Made by a program: the position numbers and the translations under genes. A stretch of 11,811 bases of DNA. Origin: Candidatus Methanocomedens sp. (lineage in GTDB: Archaea; Halobacteriota; Methanosarcinia; Methanosarcinales; Methanocomedenaceae). The stretch is from assembly GCA_009649835.1 (NCBI GenBank), contig PYCK01000181.1, positions 1 to 11,811 of the forward strand, given 5' to 3'. Under the pieces are notes generated by a model. The model was given only the letters and a program-made list of their open reading frames with translations. It did not search any database and was not told the DNA's origin. Within the stretch, counting starts at the first letter, position 1; each line of letters begins with the position of its first letter. This document shows positions 7,083 to 11,811 of the stretch, one piece after another.

Positions 7083-7099
7083 GTTAGATATAGTTTTCG
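7083..7099 (-). promoter_or_regulatory. Possible BRE/TATA element upstream of the cytochrome b gene
   Basis: The minus strand reads CGAAAACTATATCTAAC, with a purine-rich BRE-like part and a TATA-like part. It lies in the 178-base spacer (6963-7140) and would give a leader of about 100 bases. A second AT-rich candidate at 7059-7073 competes with it. The spacer holds no other recognisable feature. Confidence 0.28.
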
Positions 7100-7140
7100 T
7101 TTAAGTTCTGGCGAATCGCATTATCTTCTCTGTTAATCTA

Positions 7141-7701
7141 TCAAATGTGCTTAATTATATGGGGTGCCTCCGGAATAATCAACTCCTTTAAGGCAAGCTC
7201 GACCGCTGCCGGTGAGCCGGGTAAACAGAATACCACGCATCTACCCACAATCCCGGCAGATGCCCTGGAGAGCATAGCAGCAGTCCCTACGTCTTCCAGG
7301 CTTTTCAGCCTGAACAGTTCACCAAAACCGGGAATGGTCTTGTCAAAAAGTGGTTCCACCGCTTCTAAGGTCACGTCTTCGGGCGCAAGACCGGTACCGC
7401 CACTGATAACGATAGCATCGATATCCGCACCCATGTCTGCATCTATATCTGTGCCTGTCAGTTCCCGGACATGCCCGGCAATCAAGGTTTCATTGTCAGG
7501 CAGTAGTGAATATGTCTTCACATCAAAACCTGAACCTGATATCAGGTCCATCATAACGTTTCCGGATATGTCATCAGCAAGCCGTGGCTCGGATACACTG
7601 CCATAGGTCTCATATCTGGATGTGCTCACTGTGATAATTGCGAATTTCACTGATGCAGGAGCATTCTTCTTGTGTTGTGCAGGTGTATCGTCCCAGGGCA
7701 T
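7141..7701 (-). CDS. moaB: Molybdenum cofactor biosynthesis protein, MoaB/MogA family
   Basis: This is a molybdopterin adenylyltransferase-type protein, which activates molybdopterin with ATP before Mo or W insertion. The 186-residue chain shows the MoCF-binding fold signature: SGGTGLAPEDVT at about 100-111, PGFGELFR at 124-131, the MLSRASAG segment at 143-150, and LPGSPAA at 160-166. In archaea one MoaB-like protein usually does this job. The start is the ATG at 7701, with no Shine-Dalgarno sequence. Residues 1-18 form a polar N-terminal extension before the first strand, so a slightly later start is possible. It is divergent from the DUF1786 gene across 43 bases. Mo/W-pterin enzymes such as formylmethanofuran dehydrogenase would be the users in a methane-cycling archaeon; none is in the window. 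Confidence 0.92.
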   Translation of the reverse strand: MPWDDTPAQHKKNAPASVKFAIITVSTSRYETYGSVSEPRLADDISGNVMMDLISGSGFDVKTYSLLPDNETLIAGHVRELTGTDIDADMGADIDAIVISGGTGLAPEDVTLEAVEPLFDKTIPGFGELFRLKSLEDVGTAAMLSRASAGIVGRCVVFCLPGSPAAVELALKELIIPEAPHIIKHI

Positions 7702-7744
7702 GAAGAGATTTATGTGTCATGGATTATATGAACTAATCTATTCT

Positions 7745-8794
7745 ATGCAGATAATGGCTATTGACGTAGGAATGGGTACACAGGACATACTGCTGTACGA
7801 CGATGCACAGCACATAGAGAACAATATCAAGATGGTGCTGCCCTCCCAGACCCGGATAATTGCACAGCGTATCAGCCATGCCACAGGTGCAGGGCGTGAT
7901 ATATTCCTCACTGGTACTACCATGGGCGGCGGTCCGTCGGGCAAGGCTGTACGTGAACATATAAGGGCAGGACTGAAGGTTTATGCCAGACCGGATGCTG
8001 CCCTGACCATACACGATAACCTGGAGAAAGTGACGCAAATGGGTGTGACGCTGGTGGGCGGGGAGGACACGATACCCGGGGGGGCAAAGCAGATCGAGAT
8101 GTGTGATGTGGATACCCATGCCCTTGGCACAGCACTGGGGCTGTTCGGGACACAACTGCCCAGGGACTTTGCAGTGGCAGTACAGGATCACGGTGAAGCT
8201 CCTGACATGAGCAATCGCGTGTTCAGGTTTAGGCATTTCAGGGAGCTGCTGGAGCAGGGCGGCGAACTGGAGCGCTTCGCCCATTTGAACCAGGTGCCGC
8301 CCCACCTTTCCAGGATGCAGGCAGTCATGGAGACCTTAAAACAGCCAGGGAACAATGTTCTGCTCATGGATACGGGACCTGCTGCCATTTGCGGAGCGCT
8401 GACAGGCAGTTCCGGCGGCCCGGTAGCTGTAGTGAATATAGGCAACGGGCATACCCTGGCTGCCGTGGTGGCCGGGAACAGGATGCTGGCATTGTTCGAG
8501 CATCACACCCGGAATGTGGATGCACAAAAGATGGATGGGCTTATCAGGCGGTTATGTGATGGAGAACTTGGTTTCGATGACATTTTCAACGATGGTGGGC
8601 ATGGTTGTTATATCAGGCAGGCCGTGGGGTTCTCAAACATCGAATCAGTGATAGTGACAGGTCCTAACCGCCAGATTATGGAAGATTCAGCGCTTGATGT
8701 GGAATTTGCAGCACCTCACGGTGATATGATGCTTACCGGATGTTTCGGGCTTGTAGAAATGTTTGGAAAGAAGATGGAAAACAGGCACAGCTGA
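7745..8794 (+). CDS. DUF1786 family protein with ASKHA-type ATPase motifs
   Basis: This is a 349-residue archaeal conserved protein of the DUF1786 family, often labelled 'putative pyruvate formate-lyase activating enzyme'. The sequence does not support that label, because no radical-SAM CxxxCxxC motif is present. Instead it shows, in order, a phosphate-1-like DVGMGTQD (7-14), MDTGPAAICGAL (208-219), a phosphate-2-like NIGNGHT (231-237) and an adenosine-motif-like VTGPNR (304-309). This pattern fits the sugar-kinase/Hsp70/actin (ASKHA) fold. The ATG at 7745 is chosen because family homology starts at IMAIDVG. Earlier in-frame starts from 7622 on would run into moaB on the other strand. No Shine-Dalgarno sequence is visible. 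It is convergent with endA, with seven bases between the stop codons. The substrate and partner are unknown. Confidence 0.85.
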   Translation: MQIMAIDVGMGTQDILLYDDAQHIENNIKMVLPSQTRIIAQRISHATGAGRDIFLTGTTMGGGPSGKAVREHIRAGLKVYARPDAALTIHDNLEKVTQMGVTLVGGEDTIPGGAKQIEMCDVDTHALGTALGLFGTQLPRDFAVAVQDHGEAPDMSNRVFRFRHFRELLEQGGELERFAHLNQVPPHLSRMQAVMETLKQPGNNVLLMDTGPAAICGALTGSSGGPVAVVNIGNGHTLAAVVAGNRMLALFEHHTRNVDAQKMDGLIRRLCDGELGFDDIFNDGGHGCYIRQAVGFSNIESVIVTGPNRQIMEDSALDVEFAAPHGDMMLTGCFGLVEMFGKKMENRHS

Positions 8795-8801
8795 ATTTTT
8801 A

Positions 8802-9875
8802 TTACATCTTTATCCTGCCGATCTCCAGGTACATGATCTCTTCTCCCCTCTGCCAGGCAAAAACCATCTGTTTTCTCACACTGTGGGCAAGCCTGATCGC
8901 CCTTGATAGCTGGGGCAGGTTGAACACATGTTCGATGTTCACTGCATGTACAAGGAATTGGGAATGCATCATCGTATCCAATCCGTCAATTTTATTATAA
9001 ACCCGGTAATGGGTGCCGAACTTATACCCGGTCTTGGCTACCATCCCCGAATCCCTCAGGTCCCTGTAAACTGCCAGTTTTTCCTTAAAATCGCTTTCCA
9101 CATCGATTGCACTATCTGCAAATTCCATGCTGGCGAGTAGATAGTCCCCACTGCTGTCACTGAGGTCCAGTACATTTTTCTCCTGCAAATATGCTGCCTC
9201 AACTAATGATAACTGGAGGCGGATTTCATCCAGGGGTTTACCGTAAAAGAATTGTTTGTGCAGCAGGGCAGAGGCGTCGGCATCCCAGACCATGACCCTG
9301 TCTTCCAGGAGGGTGGCCTCAATACCCTTACCCGGGACATTTTCATTCATATCACCTTTCATTGTGCGAAGCTTCACACCGTAGAAGGTGATGTCACTTT
9401 CTTCGTCCACTACAGCAATCACAAGTTCCTTGCGCATGTTGGCTGTGGTCTCAAGCTGGCGTACCAGATCTTTTAAGGGCATGGGATTACGTTCGGAGAG
9501 TGTGTATACGAAATATTTCGAAGGGGTTTTACCGGGCCGACCTCCTCTGGGATATACCCTGAAATCCGTGACTCCTGGCTTTATGAAATAACCCCTTTCA
9601 CGCATGTCTTTGTAGACGATGTATTTCACTTCAAAATTCTCTTTTTCCATACTTGCATAGCTGATCAGGTCCTTGAAATCAAGTCCCTTCTTATCCCTGG
9701 TGACCTTGATCCTGCCTTTGTAGGTGAGGTAGGCAGCTTCGATGAGGGTCAGTTCAAGGAAATCGTCTTTTGGGTTACCATAGAAACTGGTGTTGTAAAG
9801 TGTCTCCTTACTATCAGGTTCCAGTTTCACGATATGGCAGTCCAGTTTGCCGTTAAGTGCGTGGTTCTGGTTCAT
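8802..9875 (-). CDS. endA: tRNA-splicing endonuclease EndA, fused two-repeat (alpha-2) type
   Basis: This enzyme cuts introns from archaeal pre-tRNAs at bulge-helix-bulge sites. The chain is two tandem copies of the EndA unit, as in the alpha-2 homodimeric enzymes of Archaeoglobus and Methanosarcina relatives. Numbered from the GTG at 9884, the C-terminal repeat has the full catalytic triad: Y296 in YRVY, H307 in MHSQFLV, and K338 in HSVRKQ. The N-terminal repeat keeps the matching Y111 and K152 but has S122 where the histidine should be (PSKYFVY), so it is presumably structural. The ATG at 9875 (codon 4 of the longer reading) is preferred because the TATA-like box at 9899-9907 would start transcripts near 9877. 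The GTG at 9884 cannot be excluded. No ribosome-binding site is seen. It is convergent with the DUF1786 gene. Confidence 0.92.
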   Translation of the reverse strand: MNQNHALNGKLDCHIVKLEPDSKETLYNTSFYGNPKDDFLELTLIEAAYLTYKGRIKVTRDKKGLDFKDLISYASMEKENFEVKYIVYKDMRERGYFIKPGVTDFRVYPRGGRPGKTPSKYFVYTLSERNPMPLKDLVRQLETTANMRKELVIAVVDEESDITFYGVKLRTMKGDMNENVPGKGIEATLLEDRVMVWDADASALLHKQFFYGKPLDEIRLQLSLVEAAYLQEKNVLDLSDSSGDYLLASMEFADSAIDVESDFKEKLAVYRDLRDSGMVAKTGYKFGTHYRVYNKIDGLDTMMHSQFLVHAVNIEHVFNLPQLSRAIRLAHSVRKQMVFAWQRGEEIMYLEIGRIKM

Positions 9876-9898
9876 TCGCTTCACTTATGAGAGGTTAA

Positions 9899-9907
9899 GT
9901 TAAATAG
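9899..9907 (-). promoter_or_regulatory. Putative TATA box of endA
   Basis: The minus strand reads CTATTTAAC, preceded by GGAAGG. Transcription about 26 bases on would begin near 9877, next to the ATG at 9875, implying a leaderless endA message. It sits in the 139-base divergent spacer shared with the ferredoxin gene. Confidence 0.4.
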
Positions 9908-9941
9908 CCTTCCTGACGGATGCAGGTTAATAATCGCAAGG

Positions 9942-9952
9942 TATTTATTTTA
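9942..9952 (+). promoter_or_regulatory. Possible TATA box of the first ferredoxin gene
   Basis: TATTTATTTTA lies about 70 bases before the ferredoxin ATG and would start a transcript near 9973. That leader would include the AGGAG at 10001-10005. A second TATA-like stretch at 9981-9989 is too close to leave that ribosome-binding site in the message. Confidence 0.3.
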
Positions 9953-10014
9953 CCTCTTCAATTGATTATTTCTGACCGGGATATATTTACCGGGTATGAA
10001 AGGAGAGAAATCAT

Positions 10015-10194
10015 ATGGTAGCAAAAATAAATGTTGATGAATGTACAGGATGCGGAACATGTGTGGATGAATGCCCTGCAGAAGCCATTTCAATGAACGA
10101 TGATGATATTGCTGTGGTAAATGCGGATGAGTGCACAGATTGTGGAATGTGTGTGGATGCATGTCCCACTGAAGCAATTTCGATGGAAGAATAA
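10015..10194 (+). CDS. Small clostridial-type 2[4Fe-4S] ferredoxin
   Basis: This is a 59-residue soluble low-potential electron carrier. Two complete CxxCxxCxxxCP motifs are present: C10/C13/C16/C20 and C40/C43/C46/C50. They are separated by an acidic MNDDD stretch, and the two halves are internally similar (EAIS follows each motif). A good ribosome-binding site, AGGAG at 10001-10005, lies nine bases before the ATG. Pyruvate synthase, encoded in the same window, needs such a ferredoxin, but a direct partnership is only inferred. A diverged second copy follows 60 bases downstream. Confidence 0.92.
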   Translation: MVAKINVDECTGCGTCVDECPAEAISMNDDDIAVVNADECTDCGMCVDACPTEAISMEE

Positions 10195-10254
10195 GCACAT
10201 AGATATATTTTCAAATCGGGCAACATATCTACGTGCCTGGTTTGAGAAAAAAAG

Positions 10255-10428
10255 ATGCAAGTAAAAGTAGATATAGATGAATCTGTAGGATGCAAAACCT
10301 GCGTGGATGAATATCTGCAGGAAGCCATCTTAATGAATGACGATGACATTGCGGTTACTAGTGATGAGTGCACTGATTGCGGATTGTGCGTGGATGCATG
10401 TCCAACTGCCGCAATTTCATCTGATTGA
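10255..10428 (+). CDS. Diverged ferredoxin paralogue missing two cluster cysteines
   Basis: This is a 57-residue open reading frame, clearly a tandem copy of the preceding ferredoxin: ID(E/S) context, CVDE, MNDDDIAV and the DECTDCG-CVDACPT segments are shared. The second motif is intact (C39/C42/C45/C49). The first is altered: the first cysteine is S10, C13 and C16 remain, and the fourth cysteine plus proline are Y20-L21. In two-cluster ferredoxins the fourth cysteine of each motif binds the other cluster, so each cluster here would keep three cysteine ligands. The frame is open from ATG to TGA, with no frameshift or internal stop. There is no clear ribosome-binding site (GAGAAAAAAAG precedes the ATG), while a TATA-like ATATATTTT at 10202-10210 could give it a promoter. 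It is either a specialised protein with [3Fe-4S] or open-site clusters, or a copy in early decay. It ends 44 bases before asd. Confidence 0.72.
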   Translation: MQVKVDIDESVGCKTCVDEYLQEAILMNDDDIAVTSDECTDCGLCVDACPTAAISSD

Positions 10429-10472
10429 TGATCAATATTCGATTAATTTTTACTTTTTCCGGAGGTTGGCCA

Positions 10473-11504
10473 ATGACTGAAACAATCAAAACAGGCGTAT
10501 TAGGTGCAACAGGAGCGGTAGGACAGAGGTTTATTGAGGCTCTTGCCAGACATCCCTGGTTTGAGATCACTGCCCTGGCAGCATCTGAGCGCTCAGCAGG
10601 AAAGAAATACCGTGACGCTGCCAACTGGCGGCTGGAGTCACAGATACCTGAAGAAGTAGCCGATGTCGAAGTGGTACCGGTTGACGTTGGAGCAGTGGAT
10701 GCTGACCTGGTGTTCTCTGCACTGCCGGCGGACATGGCAAAAAAGGTGGAAGCTGATTTTGTCAAGGCGGGCTGTGTGGTTGCCAGTAATGCAGGTGCGT
10801 TTAGGAAGGAGGCAGATGTACCTCTGATGATCCCTGAGGTCAACCCGGAGCATCTGGGGCTGATCGATGTACAGCGCGACAACCGCGGCTGGGACGGATG
10901 TATCGTGACAAATCCCAATTGCACTACCATTATGTTCACTTTGACCTTAAAGCCCCTGATGCAGTTCGGGCTTGAGAATGTGAATATAGCGTCCATGCAG
11001 GCCATTTCGGGTGCAGGTTTTGACGGCATCCCGGGTATGGCTATACTGGAGAATGTGGTGCCTTATATCGGCGGTGAGGAGGAGAAGGTGGAGAGTGAAC
11101 CTTTGAAGCTCCTTGGTGAGTTCGATGGCAGCCAGATAATCCCTGCTGATTTTAATATCAGTGCGAGCTGTCACCGTGTGCCTGTGATGGACGGGCACCT
11201 GGAGGCATTGTGGGCTGGCATGGCAGATGACCCTACGCCCGATAAGGTGCGCCAGGCGTTTCTGGACTTTGACCCTGGTCTTTCAGACCTGCCCACCGAG
11301 CCTGAACACCCGATTATTGTGAGGGATGAACCTGACAGGCCACAGCCCAGGCTGGACAGGAATGCGGGTGATGGTATGAGTGTGTCTGTGGGCCGGATAC
11401 GGGAAGGTATTCGGTACATGGTGATGGGGCACAATACTATCCGGGGCGCGGCAGGTGCCAGTGTGCTGAATGCTGAGTTGATGCATAAGAAAGGGTATAT
11501 CTGA
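10473..11504 (+). CDS. asd: Aspartate-semialdehyde dehydrogenase
   Basis: This enzyme reduces aspartyl-4-phosphate to aspartate-4-semialdehyde with NADPH, the branch point to lysine, threonine, methionine/homocysteine and, in many methanogens, shikimate-type precursors. The 343-residue product shows the nucleotide-binding GATGAVGQ at 11-18, the catalytic cysteine C150 in TNPNCTT, SGAGFDGI at 179-186, and the substrate-site CHRVPVMDGH with R235 and H242. This pattern belongs to the archaeal/fungal type of the enzyme. The ATG at 10473 is chosen because GGAGG (10461-10465) is seven bases upstream and the first strand follows at once. Sixteen further upstream codons are in frame but would overlap the ferredoxin stop codon. 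It may be co-transcribed with the two ferredoxin genes. Confidence 0.96.
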   Translation: MTETIKTGVLGATGAVGQRFIEALARHPWFEITALAASERSAGKKYRDAANWRLESQIPEEVADVEVVPVDVGAVDADLVFSALPADMAKKVEADFVKAGCVVASNAGAFRKEADVPLMIPEVNPEHLGLIDVQRDNRGWDGCIVTNPNCTTIMFTLTLKPLMQFGLENVNIASMQAISGAGFDGIPGMAILENVVPYIGGEEEKVESEPLKLLGEFDGSQIIPADFNISASCHRVPVMDGHLEALWAGMADDPTPDKVRQAFLDFDPGLSDLPTEPEHPIIVRDEPDRPQPRLDRNAGDGMSVSVGRIREGIRYMVMGHNTIRGAAGASVLNAELMHKKGYI

Positions 11505-11530
11505 GTCCGGTTTGGGCTTGGATTACCTTG

Positions 11531-11577
11531 GTTTTTTTTAGTGGGGTTATTTCACCTTGAGATGGGGTGAATAATCC
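11531..11577 (+). terminator. T-tract and hairpin after asd
   Basis: A run of eight T residues (11532-11539) begins 27 bases past the asd stop codon and could itself end the transcript. It is followed by a hairpin: 11544-11556 pairs with 11566-11577 over about 12 positions with one bulged T, one G-T wobble and a 9-base loop. The T-run precedes the stem, so this is not a bacterial-style intrinsic terminator. Termination on the T-run, with the stem protecting or serving another role, is the likeliest reading. Confidence 0.45.
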
Positions 11578-11597
11578 TTATAAACGCTGCATACAGG

Positions 11598-11617
11598 CCC
11601 GGTACATTTGTACGGGG
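11598..11617. repeat. 20-base near-perfect palindrome
   Basis: The sequence pairs CCC with GGG at the ends and GTACA with TGTAC around a TT centre, with a single G-G mismatch between the two blocks. The size and symmetry fit a dimeric-regulator site better than a terminator, as no T-run follows on either strand. Confidence 0.45.
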
Positions 11618-11731
11618 ATTTACAGTGACTTTAATATATAGAAACGTTAACCACTATACACAGTCAAAAACACACACGCTGGTTGCATGACAAAACATCA
11701 GACGGGGCCCGCGCGGTACATCTCCAAATTC

Positions 11732-11811
11732 TCATTTTCCATAAAAAAATGCCAGATATTCTTCATTTGTCAGTCCCGCCTTATTTATCAGCTTCTTCAA
11801 TAGACCGACAC
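11732..11811 (-). CDS. Possible 3' end of a minus-strand gene entering from the right edge
   Basis: On the minus strand one frame is open from the window edge to a TGA at 11732-11734. It encodes 25 residues containing LLKKLINKAGL and ending in TNEEYLAFFYGK, with an amphipathic, helix-like composition typical of a real C-terminus. The other two minus frames stop within ten codons of the edge. Too little is visible to name a family, and a random open frame of this length is also possible. Confidence 0.35.
   Translation of the reverse strand, partial: VGLLKKLINKAGLTNEEYLAFFYGK

Larger units (their letters stand above)
11505..11731. other. Spacer with hairpins and TATA-like boxes, no recognised gene
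   Basis: Besides the T-run and hairpin after asd, this spacer holds a TTATAAAC at 11578-11585, a near-perfect palindrome (11598-11617: CCC, a G-G mismatch, then GTACA-TT-TGTAC), and a second TATA-like TTTAATATATA at 11630-11640. No ORF with family resemblance is seen. A short plus-strand ATG frame at 11687-11803 looks spurious. A small RNA cannot be excluded. Confidence 0.4.

Noticed and set aside
7145..7606. Plus-strand open frame (153 codons) opposite moaB
   Set aside because: It is a low-complexity Ser/Pro-rich translation antisense to a clear MoaB/MogA gene, with no ribosome-binding site or motif.
7733..8305. Minus-strand open frame (190 codons) inside the DUF1786 gene
   Set aside because: It is rich in His, Cys and Pro with no recognisable domain, and covers the conserved N-terminal half of the DUF1786 gene in antisense.
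7745..8794. Naming the DUF1786 protein a pyruvate formate-lyase activating enzyme
   Set aside because: The chain has no CxxxCxxC radical-SAM motif, and no pyruvate formate-lyase gene is nearby. The motifs instead fit an ASKHA fold.
10358..11029. Long minus-strand open frame (223 codons) opposite asd
   Set aside because: It is antisense to a gene with a complete catalytic signature, is Ser/Thr/Ala-rich without any family motif, and arises from the third-position composition of asd.
11687..11803. Plus-strand 38-codon ATG frame at the right edge
   Set aside because: It has no ribosome-binding site and no family resemblance, and overlaps a more protein-like minus-strand frame. It is probably chance.

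Overview
The window looks like chromosomal DNA of a strictly anaerobic archaeon of the Methanosarcinales/ANME-2 kind. This placement is an inference; no rRNA or mcr gene is present to fix it. The supporting signs are a four-subunit archaeal pyruvate:ferredoxin oxidoreductase (porGDAB), a fused-repeat tRNA-splicing endonuclease, an archaeal DUF1786 protein, clostridial-type ferredoxins, a secreted multiheme cytochrome c with a PGF-CTERM-like archaeosortase tail, TATA-like boxes close to start codons, and a mix of Shine-Dalgarno-led and apparently leaderless genes.

Layout. Positions 27-965 (-) hold an orphan SsuA/THI5-like binding protein without a signal peptide. Positions 1256-4122 (-) hold the tightly packed porG-porD-porA-porB operon (4-base, 1-base and 4-base junctions), starting from an SD-led TTG codon. 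A divergent spacer leads to a PHP-domain phosphoesterase (4302-4961, +). Positions 5078-6962 (-) hold a membrane cytochrome b followed by a secreted c-type cytochrome with ten CXXCH motifs and one CX3CH motif. A perfect 14-bp inverted repeat lies between the two genes, and a hairpin plus T-tract terminator follows them. Positions 7141-7701 (-) hold a MoaB/MogA molybdopterin adenylyltransferase. Divergent from it is a DUF1786 protein (7745-8794, +), convergent with the fused tRNA endonuclease endA (8802-9875, -). On the plus strand come two small tandem ferredoxins (10015-10194 and 10255-10428) and aspartate-semialdehyde dehydrogenase (10473-11504). The right end is a hairpin-rich spacer and probably the 3' tip of a minus-strand gene.

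How the genes could work together. Por interconverts pyruvate and acetyl-CoA with ferredoxin as electron carrier, and the small ferredoxins are possible partners. Cytochrome b plus the multiheme cytochrome c has the layout of a membrane quinol/methanophenazine-to-extracytoplasmic cytochrome electron route, as proposed for ANME archaea. MoaB supplies Mo/W cofactor, and asd feeds the aspartate-family amino acids.

The items most worth a second look are: the second small ferredoxin, in which exactly one cysteine ligand of each of the two clusters appears to be lost; the cytochrome b/c export module with its CX3CH site; the cytosolic binding protein with a CxxC pair; and the DUF1786 protein, whose motifs read as an ASKHA-type ATPase rather than as an activating enzyme.
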